Source: Phaseolus vulgaris
Taxonomy: Eukaryota > Streptophyta > Magnoliopsida > Fabales > Fabaceae
Length of the DNA: 64,000 nt
Reading direction: 5' to 3'
NCBI RefSeq assembly: GCF_000499845.2
Contig: NC_023754.2
Span: 13,720,993-13,784,992, forward strand
Of the stretch, positions 22,980 through 36,000 are shown one piece after another (the first letter of the stretch is position 1; the number at the start of each line of letters is the position of its first letter). The position numbers and the translations under genes were made by a program. The notes under the pieces are model-generated. The model made no database searches. It was not told the origin of the DNA and saw only the letters and a program-made list of their open reading frames with translations.

Positions 22980-23928
22980 TTGTGTAACTATCTAAGTGAA
23001 CTGGCTTAGAACAAAACCCTAGTGGCTAAGATGCTTATAAGGGTGAGTAACTTGGTGTAGTGTTAGATGAAGGCTCCTGAGGTTAGGAATACTCCCAAAC
23101 TTTTGCGTTTAATACTGCAAAATATACACGGGATTTGCATTCACAATCTAATTAGCATCAATGAGGACATATATGATATCGACTGCAACCCTCTTTAGAC
23201 TAGTCGTAGTATGTACCATTGCTGTTGAATGTATCTAGTATATTTGTTGATAAGAAAAGGAGTAGTCTTTCTGAAGTGAAGAACAATTCTTTACTCATTT
23301 GAGTAACATTTTAACTTTTCTTTTCTTTTCTTATTTTAGTATTCTACCAAATAAAAGAAAAAGAGCACTACTTCAGTATTTAGCTTGCTTTTAGGAATAA
23401 AATGATTGATATAGAGCAATGAAAATAAAGACAAGAGATACCAATCCTTATCTTTGGGTGATGCGAAGATTCTAAGTGAAACAGTAACATTGTGCTTTAT
23501 GCTTTTCTTGAGCTTTCGTTTTGCTCAGTATATGGACATAAATGTGATTGTCGAGCAAGAAAATTCCTTGATTCCACTTCACTGGACTGACTCTAAGATG
23601 ACTTGAAACTCTTAATTTTTATACAAATAAAATGCTATTATTCTCAACTTTTGATGCATAAATACATTTATACACTGTTTATAATAGAAGTATACGTTTA
23701 CTATAGTCGAAACTATGAATATAATCAGGAAATAGATTTCATATATTTAAAATTAATTTAATAGGAGACTAGAAATTAATACAGTGAGAAAATGGTAAGA
23801 GATAACTTTGACTAATTATTTTATAACTAGTGATAAAAACTAAAGAAATAGTAATAATACAAAACAAATAAAAAAAGAAGTAGTAGCATATACTAAACAG
23901 AAATGTGTAGAATTGGGAGCTTTGTCAC
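22980..23928. other. Upstream region of the ankyrin gene
   Basis: No element or open frame was recognised. The A/T-rich sequence lies between the LINE tail and the TATA box of the ankyrin gene, so it probably holds that gene's proximal control region. I cannot name individual sites. Confidence 0.5.
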
Positions 23929-23936
23929 TATAAAAA
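23929..23936 (+). promoter_or_regulatory. TATA box of the ankyrin-PGG gene
   Basis: TATAAAAA follows a short A/T-rich stretch, 73 bases before the ATG. That leaves room for a transcription start near 23960 and a leader of about 50 bases, rich in C and T (CACCATTCTTCTCTGCATTC). Confidence 0.65.
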
Positions 23937-24008
23937 GCAAGCCTGCATTCTGCTTATTTGAGAGATTTCACGTCTATCACCATTCTTCTCTGCATTCTTC
24001 GTTTCAAA

Positions 24009-27000
24009 ATGGTTTCAAGTGAAGGTGAGTTGAACTTTTACAAATCAGTTTTCTAAAATTTTAAAATTCTCCTTTGTACTCTAGTTTTCTATATATTTGG
24101 TACTAAATTTATTGACATACTGTTCTTGGTTTATCTTGTTATCCAATAACCTTGGAATCAAGTTGTTATCAGCATTTTTATTTATTTAACCATGCTTTAA
24201 TTAATATCTGATATACTGGTGGGCCAAATTAAATCTTTAACATCTTTTAAACATATCAGATCATAATATTTTATAGTTCATGTTACAGATTGGTATGATA
24301 TCACACACTTCAAAGAGTTGGTATTGGAAGAAAGATGGAAGCACGTTATTAGTGCATATGAGAACGACAGTGAGTACCACAAAGTCATAATCAACGAAAG
24401 CAGAGGCACTGCACTGCATGTGGCAGTGAATGATGGGAATGTGGAGCTTGTTAGCATTCTTGTTGAAGCAATCTTGAGGCATGAAGGGAGGGGAAAGTTG
24501 AGGGATGACAGTGCACTGAGGTCAACCAATGAGAGAGGGAACACTCCTTTGCATCTTGCAGCTTCCAGAGGGTTCATTGGCATGTGTAAGTTCATCATAG
24601 GGGAAAATGGTGAAAGGAAGGATTTGATTAGGGTTAGGAACAAGAAGCGTGAAACACCTATTTTCAAGGCTGTGCTCACAGGCGAAAGAAAGGCCTTTCT
24701 GTACCTTTACGATGTTTCCAAAGATTTAGATGTTTCACTTACGAACGATCATGAAGACACCATCCTTCACAAATCCATTTGGAGAGAATCGTTGGGTTAG
24801 CAAGCTTTTAATTTCATCTTCATCTCTATCTACTTCCATCAATCTACATATATATATGTTCAAAGCTTTTCAACCTTCTTAATCAATAATCTTTTCACTT
24901 ATAACCTTCTTTATCTATATTCTTTCACTTGTTGATTTCAAATTCACCAATATGAAATCTCTAATAACATTTTCTCACTTTTAATTTTCAATAAATCATT
25001 TAAACGATAGTATTTATAAAAGAAATACCAAATCAATTGCTAAAAAAATAAACAACTTCGATTATTAAATCGATAGTGGAAAACATCATTTTTTTTTATA
25101 TTTTTTCAATATAATAACTTATTTAACAAACAAACTTTTTGTCATGACCAAATTTTTTGATACTTCTATTTTCTATCTTCTATCGTTAAATATATTAATA
25201 TTACTAAAAATTCATTTAATCATTATTTCGGTCACATATTTAAAATTGAGACTATTTCAATCATGTTGTAATCACTACTTTTCGATTGCTAAAGTGAATA
25301 ACTAAATTAATATTTTTTTATAGTATAAGTCATAATATATACTTTATATACTATTTATATTTATATGTTTGAATAAAAAAAACTTCTCTTTATACATACG
25401 GTTGAATATTTTATTTAAACAGTTTTAAAGTTTTGAATATGCAATTCATATCTTTAATTTGTTTTTTCTAAAAGTAAAATTTGAAAATAATTTTATGTTG
25501 TAGTTGTAGTTTATTTAGATCTAAAAAATAAGCCCTAAACATGATTTTGAATGACCAATAGAATAAATTACTTTCACATATCACTATTTTAAATTTGATT
25601 GGATAAAAATATTTTTTGTTAATGATTTGTATGTGTGATTGATATATAGATTTGGCAATTATAATAAACCATTGTTATCCTGGACTTGTGAACATACGAA
25701 ACAACGATGATGCCACACCTCTCAAAGTTCTTGCTTGCAGACCTTCAGCGTTCAAGAGTGGAAACAATCTCCCATGGTGGAAGCAAATTCTATATTATTG
25801 TAAGTGTTGTGCTCATTAATCTCATATATAATTAAGCTTTTTAATTAATAGTTATAGTTTTATCTTGTATACGTTCTAGTTAAAATACATCCTTTCAAAT
25901 AGTGGAATTCTTAATTAATGGCTAGCCTAATAGGGATTTTAACTCCCCAACAACAAAATGTAGCATCTTTTATTTCAAACTATTAATTAATTCTTAAATT
26001 TTTATTTTTTATTATTGAATTTCATATTTATAAACTTTTAAATTATTTCTTATTTATAAACTTTTAAATTATTTCATATTTATAAACTTAATATATGAAT
26101 TTTATCATTAATTAACTTTTTTTTTGGCAAAGAATAAAGTGAATTAATTAGAACATTTAAGAAATGTTCTAACCCATTTATCAACAACTCAAAGTCAATT
26201 GCAAGTCATTTATAGCAAATAAACATACATCCTACACCAAAAAAATTATATTTCACTACCATACTTAGAATCTTATCATAGACTATCTTATTTAAAATAT
26301 ATGATTGTTTAGACAACAAAGGTTGTGCTGTACCTAGTTGCATAATTTAGCATAACCATCCATTTCAATGCTTATTGCTTCTTTATAGATTTCAAGCATG
26401 TTATAAGAATAATACACCTATAAGAATAAGCAAAAAAAGTTGTACTCTTTTTACCTCTCATCCATGACCAAGTTTTTACTTGGGATAACACAAAATTTTT
26501 CAAAGGATCAACTGTTGCATTCCTGAACAATATGTTATTCCTTTTATTTCAATTCCAAATTCCCCCTATTATGGCGATCCACATACATCCTCAGGCTCTA
26601 TTTCCAGCCTTATTTAATCTTAAAATATTAAATTGTCTTAAATATTGTTTTTGGATCAAAGTGTAGCACATTACCTCGTCAATCCAGATATAACACACAT
26701 TCCAGACTGTTTTGGTAATGTTATAGTGTAGGAACAAATGAGTAACAATCTTCTCTTTCTCACTACACATGATACATAAAGTACTGTCAAACACTACCAC
26801 TTTTCTATTCAAATTATTTTTTGTTGCCACTTTATTTTTTATCACTCTCCATGCTAGAAATTGTGCTAAGGGGAGAGCTTTTATCATCCAGAAGTTCTCA
26901 TAAAGTTCCCTTTCAATCTCAAAGACATCATTAAATAGATCATTATAAGCAGATTTGACTATAAAGACCTGTGCCACATTTTTACCACAACCATTTATCT

Positions 27001-30000
27001 TCCCCTTCCATGTTCAAGGTTACCTTATCTAACTCTTGTATCAAAAGATATATTTGTTATATTTCTCATTCAAACCTCCTTCTCCATTCAAATACCACTT
27101 TCACGTATTATTTTTCCAACTCTCTACATCAAATAATGTTACCTCCTTACAACAAGAGATGATGTAAAGTCTTGAGCACTTCTCTTTAAAAGGAGTGTTT
27201 CCTACCCATGTATCCTCCCAAATCCTTATAAAATTTCTATCCTTTATAATCCAAACAACAATGTCTCCAAAAGTGCTATTTTCCTAATGTCTCTTCATAA
27301 TAATGAATTTGATTTAAGATGTCATGTGTTTCTCAATTCCCTCCAACCGTGTAATAATTCTTTCCAGAGTCCCCCTTTTTAGTTCCTAACCTTCAAATGC
27401 ACTTTCCTAATAATTAATGCTAAATCCCTAACTCCTAGACCCCATTTTCCTTTAATTTGCACACCTTCAGCCATGATACCCACACTATTTTCTTGTCCTC
27501 CTCCCTCATTTCCATAAAACTTGCCCCTGAATTTTGTTAATAGTAGATATTATCCCTGCAAACATTTTAAAGAGAAAGATATAGAAAAGAGGATGAGATG
27601 TAATAACAAATTTCAGCAAACAAAATCTTCTTGCAAAAGATAGGAATTTCCCTTACCATCTTGCCAATCTGTTCTTTATCTTAGCCACTACCCCATCCCA
27701 AAATGAGTTTTTATTATGATTCCCTCCCATCATCTGACACATATATGAAAAAATATACTCATAATATCACAACTAAGAATTTTAGCATAATTGTAAATCA
27801 AGCTAGTTATTTGTCTTTTTAAATAATTCACTTTTAACTCAAAAATTAGCTAAAACATCTGAGAATAGATTTTAAAACAATTATATCCTTCTTTTAATCT
27901 TTTTAATTTTTCTTTTAAAACAAACAACCCTTTAACCCCATAGGTTTTCTACCATTGTTCCAAACATCTAAGTTCCTAAAAGGTTTCGGTCCCGATCCCC
28001 AGTATTTGGTTACACTTTCCGACACTAAAGCGCAAAGATGTGATACAGTTCCCTCAACACATTGTTCTCCCTTTCTTGTCGTGACACCATCTTCTTTTAA
28101 TTCCTCACCACTTGCATGTTTGAAAATTTTTCATCTTTTCTCCTCCACACTTTTCAGCTTGACCTTTTCTCATGATTCCTTCACACTTTTCAGATTGGCA
28201 ATCCAAATTGCATCTAGTTGTTTCTGAAGTTGTTGTGGATTTGACACACCTTAGAATCTAATGAAGCCAAATCTCTGATTTATATTATTAAGCCCCCTTG
28301 AAATAAAGACATATATTGACCGTCTCTAAAAAAACCTTTCACAAATTATATTCCTTGTGTGCAAAGAAGAAATGTGAAAAAAAGAACGTTATACTATATT
28401 TAAGCATCTTAGAACAATAACCCAACGAACTATATAATTGCTCTCATGATAAGAGGAACTAAATGCATCCAACCTAGGTTACCATTATCTTCCACTATAA
28501 AAACCAACCTAAAAAAATCTCTTGGTGAATCAACCTCTTATGGTTTCAACAGCTTGAATTCTCTTACTAGATAATGTGAAACCATAACATATCATTAATT
28601 AATTAACTTAAATAGCCATTTTGAAAATATATTTAAAATTATTTTATATATAAAAGCTTACATGAAAAGTAAATTTGCGAATTTTTAAAAGTAAATATAT
28701 ACTTAATTAAATAAATAAAAACTTAGATAATGAAAAACATATGCATATTAATGTAAACTAGAAAATCAAACATTTAAGTAAGCCTATAAAACTTATATTT
28801 TGGAAGACCAAAATAACATTTAATTGATATATGTTATTTATGTCAAACCCACCAAAACACACTTTTAATGCTATTTTTATTATTTTTCATGTTAAAGTTA
28901 TTTCTGTAGAACCTCTAGATGTTGTTCAAGCTATAAATTCGTACATGGAGGAAGTTAAAAAAGAAGAACCTCTAGATGCAAAGAAAACTAAAATATTATA
29001 CATGGAAGACGACCATGAACACAAAGGTAAACTTACTTTCGATTAATATTTAAAATGTTATAATACTTGTTAGTTAACTTTCACTAATTAACGCATGTAA
29101 GTCAAATTCACGGTTGTTTCCAGTTTTCCCATTTTTATGATCTTACGACTATTAATTACCTATTTATTTCAAACTAAATAATTGGTTCCTTAATTTTTCA
29201 ACAACTTTCATTGGTATTTAATTTGCTATGTTATTATAATTTTAATTTTTTTATGTATTTGGTTAATTATATTATTTTCTTCTGTGTGAACAAGTGTTCC
29301 GAAAACTAATTAAATTATCATTTTTATATAATTGTTGTAATCAACGATAATTAAGTTCAACAATAAAAAATTAATATCACTGTAGATTATATTTAATGGA
29401 GGGACATCGCTATATTTTAAAAACTTCAAAATTGTGTACAATTTTTTTTTAAATCTCAATATAAAATATGGAATCACCAAGATAATTCTTTGAGAACTTT
29501 CACTTGGTTCATATGAGCTGTAAGTAAAATCTGGTGTGGAAAATATGTGGGTGACAATAATAAAGGATATATGAGAACAAAGGAATAAGGTTATATTTAA
29601 GCAGGGGTGGCTGATGTAGAAGAAAGTATTCCATATAGCTCAACTCAGATCGTGGTTATGGATGAAGCATAGGGTTCGAGCCTTCAGTTTCTTGTTCTTG
29701 GAGTGGCACTTGAACCCTGTCCTTTGCATTAAAAGCTACATGTAAGTTGATTGGGTAACCTCTAATTGAGCATGGTTGTGGGGTGGATAGGCAGTGTTGC
29801 AGACCTCTATAATTGGGGATGGTGAAGAACTCGGGTGGAGTTCTTTGCAAATTTGAGTAGCAGAATTATGGGAGAAGTCTCCTGGATGCATATATTGGCT
29901 CATGAGGAAGCCACTATGGATGTAGAATGAGGTGGTGGTGAGATATTGTTGTTGGCTTAACATCAGTTTAGCGGAGTAGAGGTTTCAGGGGTTTTTGAAG

Positions 30001-33000
30001 GATGAAAAACAATTTGTTTTTTTTTTGCCAAGGAATTTAGGACCGTATTGTTGGAGTGTGGTGGAGACGCAGAACTTGGGTGGAGTCCCATGCATAATTG
30101 AGTAGTAGAACTGTGAGATGGGTCTTTTGCTGCACTTCTTGGAAAATGAGGACACCGCTATGGAAGTTGTATGTGGCAGTGGTGAGAATTGAAGCTGCTA
30201 CACCTGCAACTTAGTGGAGTTGAATTCTCAGAGGTAGGGGTAAGGCTGCAACAAAAAAGGGCTGGTGCATAATTAGTTTTGGGCAAGGCAAAAAATGGTA
30301 TAAAAAGGTTCATTTTTCTGGAGTAAATTGATAAGGAGTTTTGTAGAGGAAGAAGTACAAGGGAGGGGATCACATATTCTAGAAGTTTTGGAGGTAGGGG
30401 AGTGAGTGTGTAGATTGAACAAGTTTAAGGCAGTGTTGGGGGCTCTTGAAAGGGAATGAGGTTCTATGCAAGTTGGAGGCTGGTAGACTTATTAGCAAGG
30501 TTGTCAAACTCGCGAGTCTACATAAACTCGTGGAGCTCCGTAGACTCGACTCGTAGACTCGACTCGTAAACTCGACTCGTAGACTCGTAAGAGTCTACTT
30601 TCATATTAAAAAAAATTAATAGTTTCCTAGAGCATTTTTACTTCTATTAAAAGATGCAGTTTTATTAACCTCACTTGAATTTGGTCCACTCCCTCCCACA
30701 CATTCCTTAAAAAATATACTGCAACTCTAAATTCAATTTCTGCCCAAAAAAACAAATGTGTAGCAAGCCCAATTAAAAAAACATACTTCATTCTGCAGCA
30801 GCGCAATAAAAAAACACAGAACCCTAATCCCTTTCCTACCCAAATTTCACACCACCCATCTCTAACCTTAAATGATAAGCAGCAACCTGCGACCACCGCT
30901 TCTGCAACTCGCGACGCAACCACCTACAACTCGCGACCACCTGCAACCCGCGACCACCGCACGCTCCGCTCGATCTACCGCCGCACTTCACAGAAGAACT
31001 CGACAAACGACACCGTTTTGGGGTTTAAAAAAACCCAGTTGGACTCGCCAACTCGGACCAGAGTCGCGAGTCCACTGCGATTTCACCAAGTCTACGCCGA
31101 GTTCACCGAGTTTACCTAAAAAACGAGTTGACTACCGAGTTAACTCGGCAAGGCAAAGTGGGCACATAAACTCGGACGAGTCAATGAGTTGACTCGCGAG
31201 TTTGATAACCATGCTTATTAGTGTGAAAGGGGTTGGTGGGTGAGTCAATACAATCATTATATTTAGGGAAGCAATGGGTCTTTTATGCCTATTGTGCTGA
31301 ATGCAAGCATACAAGTTCCATAAGCTTTAGTATAGATTAAATGCTTGAAGTCTGCAGCCATGTGCCATGTGATGTTAATAGTTTTCTGCTACATAATTAT
31401 GCAGAAATTTAGAAACCTAAACTCTTCTGAATTTGCTTGTATTAGTTGGTTTGGTTGTCTATGTATGTTTAAGGTTGGGGACACCCCTTAAGTGTCCCTT
31501 CTTAATTTAACTTTATTCATTGTCGACCAAAAAAAAAGATAATTCTTTTATAGTGATATTACAATCGATTGAAGATCAAAAGATAAGTCCCAAACGCTGC
31601 CCAATCAAGAAACAAAACCAATCAGAGAGCGCGATATGTAAAGAGCAATGAAACCCTAATCATGATGAAAGAGAGTAGATAAAATTGTGAGTGAGAAGAA
31701 AGAGAAGTAAAGAAAAGAAACTCTCAGTAAGCATAAAATTCTATTATGTGGTTGGTGTGTTCATGAAAAAGTTGGTTTGAAGCGATCTGGATGACAAACT
31801 GGTTGTCACAAAATAGAGTCGCAGGTTGGTTGAAGGGGAAATGAAGTTCGTTGAGAAGATATGTTAACCATTGCAGTTCACAAGTTGTGGTGGCCAATGC
31901 TCTATATTCCGTTTCAGAGGAGCTTCAAGAGATAACTTGTTGATTCTTTGACTTCTAAGAGGTAAGGGAGTCCTAGAGAAAGATGGAGTATCCAGTGGTT
32001 GACTTTCGGGTTTCAGGACATGTAACCCAATCTGAATCACTAAAATCCCGTAGTTGAAGGGTACTAGTTCGAGAGAAGTAAATGCTATCACCAAGGTTTC
32101 TTTTTAGGTAGCGAAGAAGGAGAGAGACATTTTACTGGTGAAGAGTGGTAGGAACAGATATAAATTGACTAAGGTTGTTGAAAGTGAAAGCAATGTCCGG
32201 TCAAGTATTGGTTAGGTAAATGAGGCGCCCAATTAGTCTTCTATATTGAGAAGTAGCTTCAGCGTTAAGTTTGGTGCCTTGTTTAGAGGAGAAACATGAG
32301 GAATGTGTCATTGGAGTGGGCATGGGTGCTGAATCTAGCATGTCAGTTTCATGTAGTTGGTCAAAAGAGTATTTGCGGTGATTGAGATGTAGTCTGGTAT
32401 TATTGCAGGCCACTTCAAGCCCCCAAAAATAAGTGAGGTTGCCCAGGTTTTTTATTTTGAAGTGAAGATCAAGTGAGGTAGTGATGGTAGTGATTTTTTT
32501 ACTGTTGTTACCCATGATGAGAACCAAATCATGAAGATAAATAAGGATAACAGTTATTGTATGTAAGAAATAGAGAGTGATTAGTTGCAGACGAGGTATA
32601 TTTGTGAGACAAAAGAAAATGAGAGAGCTTGACATACCATTAACGACCAACTTGGTAAAGGCCATATAAGGAGCCCTGAAGCTTACAGACATGTTGTGGA
32701 AAAGGTAGAGGTAAACCAGGGGGAGGATTCATATAACTTCTTCAAGAAGATCTCCATGAAGAAAGGCGTTGTTTACATCAAGTTGTTTCAAAATCCAATT
32801 TTGTGATGTGGCAATAGCAAGTAACAACTTTAAGGTGGTGAGTTTCGCTATTGGAGCGAAGGTATCTAGAAAGTCAAGGCCTTTTAGTTGAGTGAGAACC
32901 TTGGTAACTAATCGTGCTTTATAACGATCAATGGTTCCATCAGAGTTATGTTTGATTTTGTATACCCATTTGCAACCTATGGTCTTCTTCCCTGGGGGAA

Positions 33001-36000
33001 AAGGAGTGAGTTGCCATGTGTTGTTAGTGGCAAGAGCAGTAAGCTCATCTTGCATGGCTATTTTCCAACAAGCATATTTTAAAGCCTCAGTGGTAGGAAC
33101 GAGGTTCATTGTTAGAATAAATAGAAGAGACAAGATGTTTAAAAGATGAACATAAAACATTGTAAGATAAGTAATTGTGTATGGGGTACCTTGTATTTAC
33201 AGTGGTGTTTGCGATGTGAAAATCAACAACATATGATGGTGTTTTGTGAGGCCGAGTGGAGCGCCTAGGAAGATAAGGTGAAGTGGTGTGTGTGGTGACA
33301 AACTTTGTTTGCTCAGTGGGAGGTGCAAAAGAAATGTCATAGACATAATTATATTCATGGGGAATAGGGAGAGATAAAGTGTTGGGGATCCTATTTAAAC
33401 CATGATCCAATTTATATGAAAAATGAGTTTCATGATAACATGTCTTGATATTTCAATGCGATGATATTTCAGATTCAAGAAAATATAACCCTTAGTATTA
33501 TGTGGAAAACCAAGAAAATGCCTTTAACAAATCTATCATCCAGTTTCTTTCTATGTGCAGTAATAATGCTTGAATTCAGCGCCATTATCAGTGCGAATGA
33601 TTTTTACTTTAAAATTAAATTGGGTTTCTACAAAAGCTAGAAAATTAATAATGTAATTACGAACCTCAGATTTATTATGCAACATAATAGTCCATGTATA
33701 TCGAGAGTAGTCATCCACAATAGTAAAAAAATTTCGAAAACCTTGCATAAAAGTAATGAGGCAGGGTCCCCAAATATCTAAATGTAAAATATCAAAGATA
33801 GTAGAAGTAGCAAAAGTACTTAAAGAAAAAGGTTTGTCTTTTGTTTGACATGATTACAAGTATCACATATGTGCATTTTGTTAATAGTAATGAAGGGATA
33901 TTGTTTGCTCAAGACATGTAATCTTTCATGGGTGGGATGCCCCAGTCTATAGTGCCACAATTTATTGTCTTTAATATTGTAGTTAATAAAAGAATCAAAA
34001 GTTTGTGGTATAGAATGTGAAGAAACAGATAAGGAGTTAAAGAGATACAAGCCAACATTGACTTTAACTATACCAATCTTCTCTCTCGGGATAGATTGTC
34101 CTGTATGATATAGTGAGTAGAGGTGAAAGTTAAATTGCATTTAAGTTTCAAGGATAATTTGGAAGCAACTATTAAATTTAACTAAAACTAAGGCACGTAT
34201 AACACATTAGAAAGATAAAATTTGGTAGAAAATTTAACTGAACCAGAATAAATCACAAAGACAGATTGACCATTGGTGTAAGTTGTGAAAGCAGAAAGAT
34301 CAGTGCATACATGATCAATGGCACCAAAATCAATTATCCAAGAATTTTTAATATTGGGTAGAGAAGAAACAAACTTACCCATTGAAGACTGTTCAGTTGC
34401 GTTGATCACATATGTAGAGAAGGTGTCAATTTGATTAATCTGAGCTTGAGAAGAAGGAGCACCAAGATTATTTTGACGCAATATATCATTTAGAAACTAA
34501 CATTGTTGAGAGGTGAGATGAATATCCTTGATGTTTTGTTCTTTAGAAAATTGCTCAGGAGAAACATCATCAGTAGTAACTAAATTATGAACCTGAGTAG
34601 TTCTGTTAGTGGTGTTGAACTTGTAGCTAGGTGGAAATTCATATTTCTTGTAGCAAGTGTCAACAGTGTGACATATTTTATTACAATAAGCGTAAAGTTT
34701 TATAGTGGATTTAAACTTAGAAGTTTTAGCATCAATAGTGGGAAACCTAACCTTTTGAAAGCATATATTCTTAGTGTGACCATATTTTCCACAAAAAATA
34801 CACAAGGTACTATTAGGAGTAGCAGTACGACTAGTATTGAGGCTATGAATATTAGTAATGGCACAACAATAGACAATTGTTTTTCTTCTTGCACAAAAAG
34901 GATTTTTTTTTGGTATTGGTGGAATAGGCTTCATTAGTAAGACATGAGAACAAATATTACTATACTGATAATTTAGTCCCCTAAGAAACTGGATAACACG
35001 ATCTTCACATTTTCGTTGATTTATAACAATTCCAATAGAACAAGAACATTTCACAGAACATGTACAGATAGGGTTACGTTTGAAATTTTCCAATTCATAC
35101 CAGATTATACGTAATTTTTTAAAATAGTCAGTAACAGACAAATCACCCTAATTTAAAGAAGCACCCTCAAGTTGTAAATTAGAAATATGAGATAAATCCC
35201 CTAGAGAATATTTAATTTTCAAATTGTTCCAAATATCAAGAGCCACATCCATTCTGATAACACTTTGCCTAATAGGGATAAAGACAAAATAGACTAACTA
35301 GGAGACGACCATGTTGTTACAACGGGACCAAGTCGAAAAAGTTCGGTTATCCTTTGGTGGACAAGGATGAGTGCCAATAATGAATTCAACTTTTTTCTTG
35401 GCACTAAGCATTGGGATGATTGATTGCCTCCATGAATGGTAGTTGGTTGAGTCAAGAAATGGCAAAACCAATGAGGTAGCGGGATTCTCACTGAGATGTA
35501 AGAACAAGTGCTACTCACTTGTTTTTCCGATGGAGAGGACAAAGTAGGGTTTTCGTCAGGCATTGTTTACAATAAAAATAGTTAAGATTGTGGAGCAAAA
35601 GAAACAAAGCAATGAAAGAAAAAAAATACCAAGAAAAGGAAAAGTAAAAAAAGGCACAACAGAGCTCTTCATATTAAGAAGTGAACTTTAATCATAACTC
35701 AACCTCATAAAATTGGCTTATAAAGTGAGGTTTGCACCTACTTATATACTATGAAATGTCTTTATCTCTAGTCGATGTGGGATCTCCAACCCCCCTCACA
35801 CCGCGAGCCTATCAACTCGTGTGTGAAACTATATATTATGGGTGATCCAATAACGATCCGATAGCGGGTGGCTTGATAAGCCAAACAAACTCTCGCTAGG
35901 ATAGGTTCTAAATGATTCTGATACCATATTACAATCGATTGAAAATCAAAAGACAAGTCCCAAACGCTGCCCAATCAAGAAACATAAACCAATCAGAGAA

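Larger units (their letters stand above)
29480..31538 (+). mobile_element. Probable LINE 3' region in intron 4, interrupted by a hAT element
   Basis: The right end (about 31470-31538) is the LINE tail GGGGACACCCCTTAAGTGTC... ending in an A-run, matching in style the tails at 22979 and (inverted) 52131. The left limit is not sharp. The body is non-coding and contains a diverged tandem duplication (29826 and 30069 onward). The hAT element at 30496-31213 cuts it. The LINE assignment rests on the tail, since no RT motifs are present. Confidence 0.55.

Noticed and set aside
30872..31192. Plus-strand open frame with Arg/Thr-rich translation
   Set aside because: It lies within the hAT element's repetitive GC-rich core and has no start context or homology.
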